A stretch of 64,000 bases of DNA, from contig NZ_SAIQ01000001.1 in the NCBI RefSeq assembly GCF_004118155.1, forward strand, positions 620,001-684,000, written 5' to 3'. Source of the DNA: Edaphocola flava. GTDB lineage: Bacteria; Bacteroidota; Bacteroidia; Chitinophagales; Chitinophagaceae. Of this stretch, positions 16,901 to 26,117 are shown piece by piece. Every line of letters starts with the position of its first letter. Positions within the stretch are counted from its first letter, which is position 1. The position numbers and the translations under genes are program-made. The notes under the pieces are model-generated. The model saw only the letters and a program-made list of their open reading frames with translations. It searched no databases and had not been told where the DNA came from.

Positions 16901-19900
16901 CCGTCATCGGCTGGTGTTTGCGGAGTCTTTTTCGGGTTCAGTACACCCAGCATAATATTTTTCACCTCCCCTATGTTCGGGTTACCGATGATGCGGATCA
17001 TACGGCCATTACGGTCTGTTCCGTCATACAGGTTGGCAACCGGGAAGTTATCTTTATTTCTTTTTGATTTCAGGTCTACAAGATCCTGCAATACAATACG
17101 AAGGTTATTCTGCTCCGGCCAAACGGTTTCGGCTGTCTGGGTGCCATCGGGGCTGGTAATCTTCAGTGGTACCTGGTATTCGTAATAGTTACGTACAAAG
17201 TCAGAACCAATACGGATATAGGCTACCAGGTCACCGTCATTTACCGGAGACTGATCGGGAACTGATTCTGCGTGAATGAACATTTTCAGTTCTTTATATT
17301 GACGCATGTCTGTTCCTACTTCTTTAAATACGGCACGGGAATCGCCATCTTTAAGATTACAGATTTGCACGGAAAGTGATTGCTCATCGGCATTGAACTG
17401 CTGACCGGTTGTGGCTACCTGTTGCTGTTTCAGGATACCAGGAGGCATCACATATCTAACCGGCTTTCTGGAGCTATTCTGATCCACACTTACAGTCGTG
17501 AGACCGAAAGGCGTACCCAGGATATCGTCTTCAGTCAGGGGTTCTCCCGGATTAACCAGAGAGAAATTGTATTTTCTCCAGATACTTCTGTCTAACTGTA
17601 ATTGTGCAAAACGCATCACCACGCTATCTTCGAAGCCATTCAGGAACATTCTGATGAAACGGATAGAACGGAAATCGCTGATACCGCCCACTTTGGCAGA
17701 GAATCTTCTGATCGGAATTTTAAACTGATACCAGGTATTATCTGTAATTCTGCCATCTGGCAGCTTAATACCTGTTGCTACTGTTTTATCTACCAGGAAT
17801 TCGGTAACCCCAACCTGCATGTTCGGTTCTATCTTTACACGATACTGATAGTAGGCCTCTGTTTCGTTCAGAGAGTTATCTCTGTTGATGTCTTCTGACT
17901 CAGGAATAGAACTACCCGCAGTTTCTGTTGCATTGGTTCCGGAAAGAATAGGCGCATTACCATGAGGGTTATTGAAATAACGATAACGCTGCAGAATTGT
18001 TCCATTTGAGGCATCATAACTTCCATCGTAAAAATGCTTGAAGTCATCTGAAGCAGGGTCCAGTGCTAATTTCTGATATGCAGGTGACGTTTCTCCTAAC
18101 AGCGTTTTCATCTGGCCCAGGAAGGTATTGAAGAATGTCTGCTCATCTGCATTATCCATCTCATCATATCCCACATCCTGCACGGCTCTCGCCCCCTCCT
18201 GCTGATCAAATGCACGCACCAGCTGCTGCTGGAATTTAGGCACTTTACCCCATACGGTCTGATCCATTTTAGTAGGATCGACAGGATATGGCACACCGTT
18301 TTCAAAAGAAAGACGGGAATCTTTCAGTACATCTTCCGATACATTACCCAGGTTGAAGTAAAGGTAACCACCTCTGCTGTTCTGTTTGTACATATACGGA
18401 TCCAGTACCCAGAAGGTAATGTACTCTACATTGCTTTGTTCGAAATCACTTTGCTCAATTGCTCTCTGAATACCTCCCCAGCGGGCTGTCGGATTCAGCA
18501 GATTACCGGTAGCAGGGTCAACGTTAGTAGGATCGAAGTTGTACGGACCACGCACTTTAGGGTTAAAGTTCAGATCGAAAGTTGATTGTACACTTTGTGT
18601 AGTGATCACTGATTTTTTAGGAAATACCTCTGCCTGAGGAACCTGTCTCCAGTAATCCTGCAGGGTGGTATCATTACGCACACTTTGCGGTACGGATGTT
18701 CCTCCACCATTAAGTGTTGGTTCGATATTATACCAGGCCAGGTTAGCCCTGTTATAGCCTATACGCAGATCATTGGACATGCTGGCTTCAGGAAATAATA
18801 TATTATTTGCCGGTCCTGTTGCTTCAAACGGAATGCTGGAAAGTGTCCAGTTATTGATCGGGTAGCGCAGGTCATAAGAAGTTGCGGCCCCTTCAAAGTC
18901 ATCTACGAAAACCGTACCACCTTCATCTCCGGCAATACCGTTGATAAACTTGGAGTGGCCGGGCAGGATACCTGCAACCTCAGCACTGGCTGAGATTAAG
19001 GATGGTGCTGAAGTACTGTAGAATGGTAATATTTTGTCCAATGCCCTGGTTAAACCCGGCATTTCGGACTGGTAGTTCATATCCGCACCCAGTACAGTAT
19101 TCTTAATAGGGTCATAACCACTGATTACCTTTTGGGTATACGGGCGTTCTGTGAGGCGCATGTACGTTGCCCCCAGGGTAAGTTTATCATTGGCATAATA
19201 ATCCAGGCGGGTACCCATAAAATTCTGCATGGTCTGTCCGAAAGCCGCATTGTCTTCATAGGCAATGTTGATCGGCACACCTGAATTCAGGATACCGGTA
19301 TTCAGGATTTTCACCACACCCATACTATAGTCTACCTGGAAATCGGTGCCTTCCTGTAATTTTTGTCCGCCGGCTGTTACGGTAACAGAACCTTGCGGAA
19401 TATTGAACCCATTAAGGCGTATTTCGGCTCCGCCACCTGTACTCTGGTATTCACCCGTAATCAGGAAACGGTTATTTTGCTGCTGTTGTAAGGCAACTGT
19501 CTTGGTAGAATCGTACAGAATCTGATACAGGTACTTTTGTTCCAGGTTAGGGTCATTGCCCAAAGCGGGTTTCAGATCATTACCAAATGGTTGCAGTACG
19601 GGGAATATTACTTTACCCTGTTGTGCATTAATGGTAATCCCATCTACATAATCAAACACCCCATCTGGTCCGGGATCGTTTTGTGCATTGAGGCGATCCA
19701 GATTCAGCAGACTGATCAATGGTACACCTGCCTGAGGCCCTTCGGGCAGGAAGCGTTTATTACCACCACCCGGATCTTCGTACACTACATTCAGGCGGAA
19801 TTTATCTTTACTGATATTAATTCCCTGTAAGGCATACACATTCTTCATCATCAGGTTCCAGATCGGCAGCTTTACACGAGCCGAGGTCCCTTTCAGTAAT

Positions 19901-21402
19901 TTAAGGAATATTACTTTCTGCGATGCTGAGTCAGGAGGAAGGTCTTCAGAGAACTCCCCTACCTGGTGTGTTACACCATTATAAGTATAGCGGTATGCTA
20001 CCCCTACCACATCATCGGGATTGGGTGTGGTATTGATAGAGATATATCCTAACTGAGGTTGAAAAGTGAATTCGTTGGTATTCAGTTTACGTAAAGTAAC
20101 ACGCTGAAACTCCTCTCCTTCTTTTAAGCCCATACTGATCGCTCCCTGCGTAGCGGAACTCTGTGTTCTTACAAGTGGGTTCTGTTGCAGGTTGAGGTAT
20201 AGCGCATTGGCATTGTTATCCGGAAGCGCATTTGTAGCTCCGTTGATCAGGCTGGTGTTGTAGGGATTAGCCTCTCCCAGATCCATAAAGGTCAGGGCAT
20301 CACGGATACCTTGCGTACTTCCGGTACGATTGGTAATCCACACCTCCACTTTAGAAATTACGGCCTGGGAATTGATGATCGGGAAATTGGCCAGTGCCCG
20401 GTCATAATTATTATAGAAATGCTGTGCCAGGAGGAAGTGCTTGTTTTCCTCATAGTCATAAGCTTTTACTTCAAAATTAGTTGTTTGCGCCCCACCCTTT
20501 ACGGTCATGCTGCGGCGCTGAGATTTTTGCTGCGATACTACCCCGGTTACCCACAGTTTACCGAACTGGAGTTGTGCTTTGGCTCCAAAAAGGGAAGATA
20601 CGCCGGATATAAGGCTGCTGCGGAGCGGGAAGCTCACATTACCTAACTCTACTTTTTTGATGATCTCATCATCCTTACCGGTATACTCCAGCTTACGCAT
20701 TTCCTGCATATCGCCAAAGTTTGATAAGGTATTGTTGCTGATATTCAGCTTCATTTTATCTCCGATCTTGGCCACCAGCTGCACATTCATCTGCATGTCA
20801 AAATCGGGAACGGTATATTTCTGAGAACGTTTAGGAATATTTGGGTTCCGCAGATTCTGGGAATAAAACCCTGCCAGTACCGTCAGGTTACCCTGTGGTT
20901 TAATATCTAATTTGGTATTACCGAACAGGCGGTCAAACACCCCATCTTTGTATAATACAGGAAGATCGGGCTTTTTGTCAAACATATTCAATGCAGCTAA
21001 ACGCTCACTGAAATAGTCATTTTCATCTTTGCGGGTCTGGTATTTATAATACTCATTAAAATCCATTACATATGGATTCTTCACTTCTTCCCCGCCTATT
21101 TTTTCTGTAAAGATATATTTGTTGGAATCCGGATCGAAGGTCACTTCCTTTGTCATGTTCTTCGGATCCTGCAGCTCAAAATAATGTCTGCCCGAAGTAT
21201 CCGGACCGGCATGTTTTTTTTCCGGTATCGGGAACTTCAGGGTATCACCCGGCATAGCTTCTTCCTGCTCGTCCGTATCAGTCAGCTCATCGGCTGTACT
21301 CATAGGGTCAAGGCCACCGGTTGCCACTTGTACCGCCAGCAGACTGACGGCAACAAATGCCAGTATTTTCCCACCAAATGCTATTTTCTTATTCCGCTCC
21401 AA
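13924..21402 (-). CDS. sprA: Type IX secretion system translocon SprA (Sov)
   Basis: 2492 aa, the normal size for SprA. It has a signal-anchor start (AFGGKILAFVAVSLLAVQV) and then the repeated SprA blocks: DFNEYYKYQ, LDIKPQGNLTVLAGFYSQN, TFMDLGEANPYN, VFVDDFEGAATSYDLRYPIN, WFDELRNVGLDEKAAYAASG, and a C-terminus ending GLKLTFTFAGQ typical of a closing beta strand. SprA is the giant outer-membrane barrel through which T9SS cargo leaves the cell. sprA followed upstream by ruvA is a synteny common in Bacteroidota. The window also encodes a type-B T9SS cargo (36762-38780). A stretch near residues 1890-1980 is Lys/Glu/Pro-rich (EKDEKEKKTSRIPPKPERK) and low in complexity. Confidence 0.97.
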   Translation of the reverse strand: MERNKKIAFGGKILAFVAVSLLAVQVATGGLDPMSTADELTDTDEQEEAMPGDTLKFPIPEKKHAGPDTSGRHYFELQDPKNMTKEVTFDPDSNKYIFTEKIGGEEVKNPYVMDFNEYYKYQTRKDENDYFSERLAALNMFDKKPDLPVLYKDGVFDRLFGNTKLDIKPQGNLTVLAGFYSQNLRNPNIPKRSQKYTVPDFDMQMNVQLVAKIGDKMKLNISNNTLSNFGDMQEMRKLEYTGKDDEIIKKVELGNVSFPLRSSLISGVSSLFGAKAQLQFGKLWVTGVVSQQKSQRRSMTVKGGAQTTNFEVKAYDYEENKHFLLAQHFYNNYDRALANFPIINSQAVISKVEVWITNRTGSTQGIRDALTFMDLGEANPYNTSLINGATNALPDNNANALYLNLQQNPLVRTQSSATQGAISMGLKEGEEFQRVTLRKLNTNEFTFQPQLGYISINTTPNPDDVVGVAYRYTYNGVTHQVGEFSEDLPPDSASQKVIFLKLLKGTSARVKLPIWNLMMKNVYALQGINISKDKFRLNVVYEDPGGGNKRFLPEGPQAGVPLISLLNLDRLNAQNDPGPDGVFDYVDGITINAQQGKVIFPVLQPFGNDLKPALGNDPNLEQKYLYQILYDSTKTVALQQQQNNRFLITGEYQSTGGGAEIRLNGFNIPQGSVTVTAGGQKLQEGTDFQVDYSMGVVKILNTGILNSGVPINIAYEDNAAFGQTMQNFMGTRLDYYANDKLTLGATYMRLTERPYTQKVISGYDPIKNTVLGADMNYQSEMPGLTRALDKILPFYSTSAPSLISASAEVAGILPGHSKFINGIAGDEGGTVFVDDFEGAATSYDLRYPINNWTLSSIPFEATGPANNILFPEASMSNDLRIGYNRANLAWYNIEPTLNGGGTSVPQSVRNDTTLQDYWRQVPQAEVFPKKSVITTQSVQSTFDLNFNPKVRGPYNFDPTNVDPATGNLLNPTARWGGIQRAIEQSDFEQSNVEYITFWVLDPYMYKQNSRGGYLYFNLGNVSEDVLKDSRLSFENGVPYPVDPTKMDQTVWGKVPKFQQQLVRAFDQQEGARAVQDVGYDEMDNADEQTFFNTFLGQMKTLLGETSPAYQKLALDPASDDFKHFYDGSYDASNGTILQRYRYFNNPHGNAPILSGTNATETAGSSIPESEDINRDNSLNETEAYYQYRVKIEPNMQVGVTEFLVDKTVATGIKLPDGRITDNTWYQFKIPIRRFSAKVGGISDFRSIRFIRMFLNGFEDSVVMRFAQLQLDRSIWRKYNFSLVNPGEPLTEDDILGTPFGLTTVSVDQNSSRKPVRYVMPPGILKQQQVATTGQQFNADEQSLSVQICNLKDGDSRAVFKEVGTDMRQYKELKMFIHAESVPDQSPVNDGDLVAYIRIGSDFVRNYYEYQVPLKITSPDGTQTAETVWPEQNNLRIVLQDLVDLKSKRNKDNFPVANLYDGTDRNGRMIRIIGNPNIGEVKNIMLGVLNPKKTPQTPADDGLPKCTEVWFDELRNVGLDEKAAYAASGQVNVQLADFGTVNVAGTMHTQGYGSIDQRVNDRSRDNYYQYQGNANLNLGKIMPKNWGVQLPVFVGYNQSVSNPEYDPYDVDITLTDKMRGLTGAERKAVLQAAQDFNAITSFNINNMRILGNPSKQKKIMPWSAQNFDLSYSYLRQFSRNSLIQGNDYTDQKLALGYTYSVTTKPFEPFKKRIKSKSPWLTFIKDFNINYLPKTFSFRNNLERTFTETILRDVDAAGYEMPAYYYKNFVWNRNYNMQWDLTRSLSVNYQATNISRIDEPYGRINTASKRDSLYDRLLDFGRNTYFSQKFDVTYTIPTKKFPFLDWTTANVVYNATYDWTAASLLARSQGNVITNTQLKQITGELNFSQLYNKNRYLKAINRPTNGVLKNAKTNAFKDKDKNSVSSAGSMERFSPTGGPGGKLPKDGQQEKDEKEKKTSRIPPKPERKTFTAKDVKGSDSMSLAQVGQELKKMRKAERQRYRQAMVTWRKAKQNILPEVSNGEKFFVRLATMLKRVNFDYTENMGTILPGYMDSTNYLGANMRNNANGLDFAFGYQPSRYWLDEQMRKGNLSSDSLFNGMYQQMYTQSYSLRAALEPVPDLRIDLNWSSNFTRNQSEINKFNDASGEYERLNPYYTGSFNVSYIGVKTLFQNGKAGELSSTYRDFMANREIISQRLGNVNPYTNGTADPNNPNYAKGYTGFAQDVLIPAFIAAYSGRDPRAVPLLVYDYNNVKSNPFRFYFPMPNWKLTYTGLSNVAPLSDILNTFTLNHSYTGKMMMNSFANSLYYRDLLGVGFPSFIDSNSNNYVPFFQVPNMTITETFGPLMGFNAAFKNDLTLRVDYNRSRIVSLSLIDYQVSETRSTEWIVGLGYRIRGLVLPFSFFGTKRLKNDLNIKFDFSYRDDLTSNTYMAQNENRATMGQNVIGITPTIDYIINDNLQLQFYFDRRQSKPYVNTSFPLSSTKGGLKLTFTFAGQ

Positions 21403-21438
21403 ATTCGATGCTCAATTATTATACAAGTGTCAATAATA

Positions 21439-22026
21439 TTATAAATTTTTAAGTGCCGTTTTAATCAAGGCTTCTACCGAATGTCCTGCATCCAGCATAG
21501 GTTTTGATTTTTTAATGGCGGCCTCTGCCCCGGCTTTCGGGATGCCCAGACCTAAAAGGGCATTCAGTGCTTCCAGTTCTACCACATCATGGCTGCTGGC
21601 AGATGGTTCTCCGGCCTCCGGCAGGTCAGCAGCCAGCTTACCTCTTAATTCGAGGATAATCCGTTGTGCTGTTTTGGCTCCTATGCCTTTTACCTTTTCC
21701 AGGGCTTTACTATCACCATTCATGATGATCCTGGACAAATCATTAGCTGTAAGTGAAGAAAGGAGAATTCTCGAGGTTGCTGCCCCGACACCTGATACGC
21801 CTAAGAGCTTTTGAAATGCTTCTTTCTCTCTCATGCTGGCAAAGCCATACAGTACCCAGGCGTCTTCTCTTACCTGCAGATGGGTAAAGAGTTTTGCACG
21901 CTCCCGGCCCTTTATTTCTTCATAGGTATTTAAAGTAATATGCACCTCATAGCCCAATCCGTTAATATCCACATAAGTCTGTGAGGGGCTTACTTCTACC
22001 AGTTTTCCTTCCAAATATCCGATCAT
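21439..22026 (-). CDS. ruvA: Holliday junction branch migration protein RuvA
   Basis: 195 aa. The N-terminal OB domain begins MIGYLEGKLVEVSPSQTYVD. Two helix-hairpin-helix motifs follow (FQKLLGVSGVGAATSRILL and LEKVKGIGAKTAQRIILELR, ~75-130). The C-terminal helical domain that binds RuvB begins after the Ser/Pro-rich linker (~150-195). With RuvB and RuvC it moves and resolves Holliday junctions. It lies 36 bp upstream of sprA on the same strand. Confidence 0.95.
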   Translation of the reverse strand: MIGYLEGKLVEVSPSQTYVDINGLGYEVHITLNTYEEIKGRERAKLFTHLQVREDAWVLYGFASMREKEAFQKLLGVSGVGAATSRILLSSLTANDLSRIIMNGDSKALEKVKGIGAKTAQRIILELRGKLAADLPEAGEPSASSHDVVELEALNALLGLGIPKAGAEAAIKKSKPMLDAGHSVEALIKTALKNL

Positions 22027-22065
22027 GTATCTTATATAAGCTTATATCACTATATCCAAACGAAA

Positions 22066-22092
22066 AAACGCTGTTAAAAAGTACAGCGTTTC
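22066..22092 (-). terminator. Terminator after the DUF6089 gene at 22131
   Basis: 9-bp stem AAACGCTGT / ACAGCGTTT with an 8-nt loop; on the minus strand it ends in a T run. Confidence 0.75.
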
Positions 22093-22130
22093 TTAATTAT
22101 TTCTCAATTCAATACTATATATTCAGTATC

Positions 22131-23141
22131 TTATCTCCACCAAGGTGAGTTCCTTTTATTGATCTTCCAGAAGAAGTTCAGGGAAATGGTTGAGTACATA
22201 TCCTTGTTCTTAGGATCTCCTCTGTACTGACCAGCTGTGTGCTTGGTTCCCGGAGCTAATTCAAATGATTTATCTGCCATTTTCTTAGCCATGTCAGCTT
22301 TCACATTATCGCCCAGATAGGCAATGTCAAAACGAAGTGGATCAATGTACTGTCCGCTAACATCATCCAGGTAATCTGTAAAGGTATAACGAGTTACATA
22401 TTCCAGACCCAGTCCCAGTCCACGGCCCATATCTACACGGAATCCGATACCTGCAGGAATGATAATGGAGTATTGGTTATAATTAACCGGATAGCCTGCT
22501 TTATCGAAATTCTGGCCTTCTGTATGCAGCGGGCGCAGATCTACCCATTCTTTATAATCAGTTTCGTAATTCTTTGTATAAGAACCTCTTGGATTGAAGT
22601 ACATACCGCCCACACCCACCATCAGGTAAGGCTGGAATCTTGAATGTGCCAGACGGCTGTATTCCCAGTTTGTAAACAATTCCATCGGGCTGATCTCAAC
22701 CATTAATGAAGATTCCCAAACAGTGGTTTTTACATCCAGGTTACGGTAATAACGCTGTACATAATCATCCGAAAAAGAGGCAGCACCCTGAGCACCGGTC
22801 TTATTCCAGACATCATTGGCGTATAAAGTACCGTTAGCAATACTTAAGCGGAAGGACAAACCCGGAAGATGTGTATAACGGCCGTAAATACCACCCATCA
22901 TTTTCACATTTTTCCAGTAATCTGAATTACCATAGTGATCAATCGGCGATTTAGTACCTACATCCGCCCACATATCAGACATTCCTAAATTTATTCCTAA
23001 AGAAAATCCACGCTGATCAATATACTTAATATCGGGTTGTAACCAATCACGTTTTGTTTTCTGTGCGCTAGTTGAATTCACCCACAACAAACCCGTGGCC
23101 AAAACACCAATATTAATTGTCCTACGTAATAAATTCCGCAT
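22131..23141 (-). CDS. DUF6089-type outer-membrane beta-barrel protein
   Basis: 336 aa with a signal peptide (IGVLATGLLWVNSTSAQ). The mature part alternates amphipathic strands and resembles OmpA/DUF6089 barrels: SLGINLGMSDMWADVG, FSLRLS-like strands, YLMVGVGGMYFNP, GIGFRVDMGRGLGLGLE and the block FTDYLDDVSGQYID, ending in an aromatic-rich strand. A second protein of this type (26118-26990) shares the TDYxDDVS block and the overall order. It should reside in the outer membrane; function unknown. Confidence 0.8.
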   Translation of the reverse strand: MRNLLRRTINIGVLATGLLWVNSTSAQKTKRDWLQPDIKYIDQRGFSLGINLGMSDMWADVGTKSPIDHYGNSDYWKNVKMMGGIYGRYTHLPGLSFRLSIANGTLYANDVWNKTGAQGAASFSDDYVQRYYRNLDVKTTVWESSLMVEISPMELFTNWEYSRLAHSRFQPYLMVGVGGMYFNPRGSYTKNYETDYKEWVDLRPLHTEGQNFDKAGYPVNYNQYSIIIPAGIGFRVDMGRGLGLGLEYVTRYTFTDYLDDVSGQYIDPLRFDIAYLGDNVKADMAKKMADKSFELAPGTKHTAGQYRGDPKNKDMYSTISLNFFWKINKRNSPWWR

Positions 23142-23266
23142 AGTTGGCTATTTATTTTGAGCTATGAAAGTATAATAATTTTGTCAGAATTGAAAGAAAA
23201 TCCTAAAATTCTTCTAAAAAAGCCTAAATATCTAAATTATATATTTAAAATGCAAACTTTGGCTGA

Positions 23267-24766
23267 TTATATTTCAGCTTTAATATGCAGTAAATCATTG
23301 CTGTGCTTCACTATAGCTTCATATAAGGCCGCATCTTTTGTCAGTGAATGACCATAAGAAGGGATCATTTCTTTCATACGTTCTGCCCAGCCTTTTTTCA
23401 TTTCTTCTGGGAAACAGCGCTCAATCAGCTGAATCATAATCGGTACTGCAGTCGAGGCACCCGGAGATGCACCAAGCAATCCGGAAATACTACCATCTGC
23501 AGCAGTAATTACCTCTGTACCAAACTGTAAAACGCCACCCTTGTCTTTATCTTTCTTAATCACCTGTACACGCTGGCCGGCAATCTCCAGTGCCCAATCT
23601 TCAGATTTGGCATTCGGAAAATACTCTCTTAATGCTTCCAGTCTGTCGGCAGGTTTCTGCATCACCTGCGCAATGAGGTATTTTGTCAATGGTACATTTG
23701 CCAGACCGGCTCTTACCATCGGGTAGATGTTATTACCTTTTATAGAGCAGGGCAGATCCCAGAATGAACCTTGTTTAAGAAACTTGGTAGAGAAACCGGC
23801 GTATGGTCCAAACAATAACTCTTGTTTGCCATTAATCATACGGGTATCCAGGTGCGGAACGGACATTGGAGGTGCTCCAACCGCAGCCTTACCATATACT
23901 TTTGCCTTATGACGGGCTATGATCTCAGGATTGGTACAACGAAGCCACTGTCCGCTCACCGGAAAACCGCCGAAGCCTTTCCCTTCCGGTATGCCTGATT
24001 TCTGGATCAGGGTCAGTGCACGGCCACCCGCGCCTACAAATACAAATTTTGCATTTACGCGGAATGTATTGCCGGTATTGATATCTGCAACTTTAACGTT
24101 CCAGCTCTGATCGGCATTACGGGAGAGGTTTTTCACCTCATGATGGTAATGCAGATTTACGGCAGGGTCGTTAGCAATAGAATCGAATAATAAGGTAGAT
24201 AATTTACCAAAATTCACATCAGTGCCGGTCGCTACTCTTGTAGCGGCTACAGATTCACCTGCATCACGGCCTTCCATGATCAATGGTGCCCATTGCTCGA
24301 TCTGCCCCTTGTCTTCACTGTATTCCATAGAAGCAAAAGCGTGATGCCCTTTCAGTAAATCAAATCTCTTTTTCAGGTAAGACACATTCTTATCTCCGAT
24401 AACGAAGCTCATATGTGGTGTTTGCGCCAGGAAAGATTCCGGATCGCTGATCTTGCCTTTTTCCAGCAAGTATGCCCAGAACTGTTTTGATAACTCAAAC
24501 TGTTCATTTATCGCAAAGGCTTTGCTGGCATCCACATCCCCGTTTGCTTTCTCCGGGGTATAGTTCAATTCACACAGGGCCGCATGACCAGTACCCGCAT
24601 TATTCCACGCATCAGAACTTTCGGCAGCAATTTCTCCCAGTCGTTCATAAATAGCTATAGAGGCATTTGGTTGTAATATCTTTAGCATTGCGCCTAAAGT
24701 GGCACTCATGATTCCTGCTCCAATTAGCACAATATCATACGAAGCATCGCTTCCGGAATGAGACAT
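23267..24766 (-). CDS. mqo: Malate:quinone oxidoreductase
   Basis: 499 aa. The FAD-binding start IVLIGAGIMSATLGAMLK is at residues ~11-28, followed by the conserved ESSDAWNNAGTGHAALCELNYTP region (~48) and the C-terminal FAD loop LLGASPGASTAVPIMI. The enzyme is peripheral on the inner membrane and oxidises malate to oxaloacetate with electrons to the quinone pool, in place of or beside soluble malate dehydrogenase. A -7 box TAACTTTG lies 20 nt upstream. Monocistronic by position. Confidence 0.95.
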   Translation of the reverse strand: MSHSGSDASYDIVLIGAGIMSATLGAMLKILQPNASIAIYERLGEIAAESSDAWNNAGTGHAALCELNYTPEKANGDVDASKAFAINEQFELSKQFWAYLLEKGKISDPESFLAQTPHMSFVIGDKNVSYLKKRFDLLKGHHAFASMEYSEDKGQIEQWAPLIMEGRDAGESVAATRVATGTDVNFGKLSTLLFDSIANDPAVNLHYHHEVKNLSRNADQSWNVKVADINTGNTFRVNAKFVFVGAGGRALTLIQKSGIPEGKGFGGFPVSGQWLRCTNPEIIARHKAKVYGKAAVGAPPMSVPHLDTRMINGKQELLFGPYAGFSTKFLKQGSFWDLPCSIKGNNIYPMVRAGLANVPLTKYLIAQVMQKPADRLEALREYFPNAKSEDWALEIAGQRVQVIKKDKDKGGVLQFGTEVITAADGSISGLLGASPGASTAVPIMIQLIERCFPEEMKKGWAERMKEMIPSYGHSLTKDAALYEAIVKHSNDLLHIKAEI

Positions 24767-24786
24767 ATCTAAACTTTTAAGTTTCG

Positions 24787-24794
24787 CAAAGTTA
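24787..24794 (-). promoter_or_regulatory. Putative -7 box of mqo
   Basis: Minus-strand TAACTTTG, an exact TAnnTTTG match, 20 nt before the mqo ATG. Confidence 0.4.
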
Positions 24795-24846
24795 AACCTT
24801 GAATGCTAAAAAATCAATATGAAATTTCATAAATTTACATTCGTCG

Positions 24847-24890
24847 TTAAATAGTAAGGGTGCCTCTGCAGAGGCACCCTTACTATTTAA
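24847..24890 (-). terminator. 44-nt perfect palindrome after paaA
   Basis: Two 22-nt arms are exact reverse complements centred on CTGCAG, with A/T-rich ends. It is a strong terminator placed between the end of paaA and the mqo promoter. Confidence 0.8.
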
Positions 24891-24918
24891 TCATTTTATC
24901 CTATAAAATATATTTGTC

Positions 24919-25866
24919 TTATGCGGTCATCGCAGCTTTTTTAGCAGCGAGCTTTTCAGAATGGGCTGTTGCCGCATCCCGCACCCAGGCGCCATTGTCC
25001 CAGGCATTTTTACGTGCAGCCAGGCGCTCTTTATTACAAGGGCCATTACCTTTCACTACATTCCAGAACTCATCCCAGTTGATGGTACCGAAATCATAGT
25101 GACCACGCTCTTCGTTCCATTTCAGGTCTTTATCCGGAATGGTCAGGCCCAGAATATTAGCCTGCTCTACCGTTACATCGATAAATTTCTGACGCAGATC
25201 ATCGTTGCTAAAACGCTTGATCTTCCATTTCATACTCTGGATCGAGTTTGGACTAGCATCATCGTTAGGTCCGAACATCATAATAGCCGGCCACCAGAAG
25301 CGGTTCAGCGCATCTTGTGCCATTTTTTTCTGTATAGCGGTACCATTTGCAAGAGTGAGCATGATCTCATAGCCCTGACGCTGGTGGAAACTTTCTTCTT
25401 TGCATACACGAATCATTGCACGGCTGTAAGGACCGTATGAACAACGGCACAAAGGCACCTGGTTCATAATAGCGGCACCATCTACCAGCCAGCCAATCGC
25501 TCCCATATCGGCCCAGGTAAGGGTCGGATAGTTGAAGATGGAGGAGTATTTAGCGGTACCATCATGCAATTGATCCAGCATCTGATCGCGGGATATACCC
25601 AGCGTCTCTGCGGCACTGTATAAATACAAACCATGACCTGCCTCATCCTGCACCTTGGCCAGCAATACTGCTTTTCTTCTTAACGAAGGGGCACGAGTGA
25701 TCCAGTTGCCTTCCGGCAGCATACCTACGATTTCACTGTGTGCATGCTGAGATATCTGACGCACCAGCGTTTTACGATATTGCTCCGGCATCCAGTCTTT
25801 CGGCTCGATTCTTAATTCGTTGTCTATTTTTTGCTGAAACAGCGATTCTTGTTGTTCGTTTGTCAT
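24919..25866 (-). CDS. paaA: 1,2-phenylacetyl-CoA epoxidase, catalytic subunit PaaA
   Basis: 315 aa, the normal length. It is clearly Paa[61 protein letters not shown] and [15 protein letters not shown] carry the di-iron Glu/His ligands, followed by [16 protein letters not shown]. The PaaABC(D)E complex epoxidises phenylacetyl-CoA. None of paaB-E is adjacent: an inverted-repeat terminator follows directly and a DUF6089 gene precedes. So this copy stands alone and its partners must be elsewhere. A -7 box TATCTTTG lies at 25904-25911. Confidence 0.95.
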   Translation of the reverse strand: MTNEQQESLFQQKIDNELRIEPKDWMPEQYRKTLVRQISQHAHSEIVGMLPEGNWITRAPSLRRKAVLLAKVQDEAGHGLYLYSAAETLGISRDQMLDQLHDGTAKYSSIFNYPTLTWADMGAIGWLVDGAAIMNQVPLCRCSYGPYSRAMIRVCKEESFHQRQGYEIMLTLANGTAIQKKMAQDALNRFWWPAIMMFGPNDDASPNSIQSMKWKIKRFSNDDLRQKFIDVTVEQANILGLTIPDKDLKWNEERGHYDFGTINWDEFWNVVKGNGPCNKERLAARKNAWDNGAWVRDAATAHSEKLAAKKAAMTA

Positions 25867-25903
25867 AAAACCTTAGTTAGATGATCTGTTATAACACAGA
25901 CTA

Positions 25904-25911
25904 CAAAGATA
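25904..25911 (-). promoter_or_regulatory. Putative -7 box of paaA
   Basis: Minus-strand TATCTTTG (TAnnTTTG), 37 nt before the paaA ATG. Confidence 0.4.
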
Positions 25912-25932
25912 CTTATTTTTACCTAATATTAC

Positions 25933-26040
25933 TTAACGATTAGCATAATAGGTCTCATAGAGATCAAAAGCCATCTGTCTGACCAGTTGTAAACTGTCAT
26001 TAAATACAAATACATTTACCCCGCGGCTTAGGTGCTTCAT
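25933..26040 (-). CDS. Possible 35-aa peptide upstream of paaA
   Basis: An ATG at 26038-26040 opens a 35-codon frame (MKHLSRGVNVFVF ... LYETYYANR) that ends before the paaA -7 box. It has balanced composition and no repeat, so it may be a small gene, a translated leader or the relic of a larger gene. No homologue is known to me. It lies between the terminator of the upstream gene and paaA. Confidence 0.3.
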   Translation of the reverse strand: MKHLSRGVNVFVFNDSLQLVRQMAFDLYETYYANR

Positions 26041-26065
26041 ATTCTTTTCTTTACCCGGATAAATG

Positions 26066-26098
26066 AAAAAAAGAGAAACAGTCGTTTCTCTTTTTTAT
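26066..26098 (-). terminator. Terminator after the DUF6089 gene at 26118
   Basis: A/G-rich 13-bp stem (AAAAAAGAGAAAC / GTTTCTCTTTTTT) with a 4-nt loop; T run on either strand. Confidence 0.75.
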
Positions 26099-26117
26099 TT
26101 AATGCTTTTCCTGTAAT

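Noticed and set aside
13924-21402. Interpretation of sprA as a large surface adhesin
   Set aside because: The SprA-specific blocks, full length of ~2500 residues, barrel-like C-terminus and the ruvA neighbour identify the T9SS translocon.
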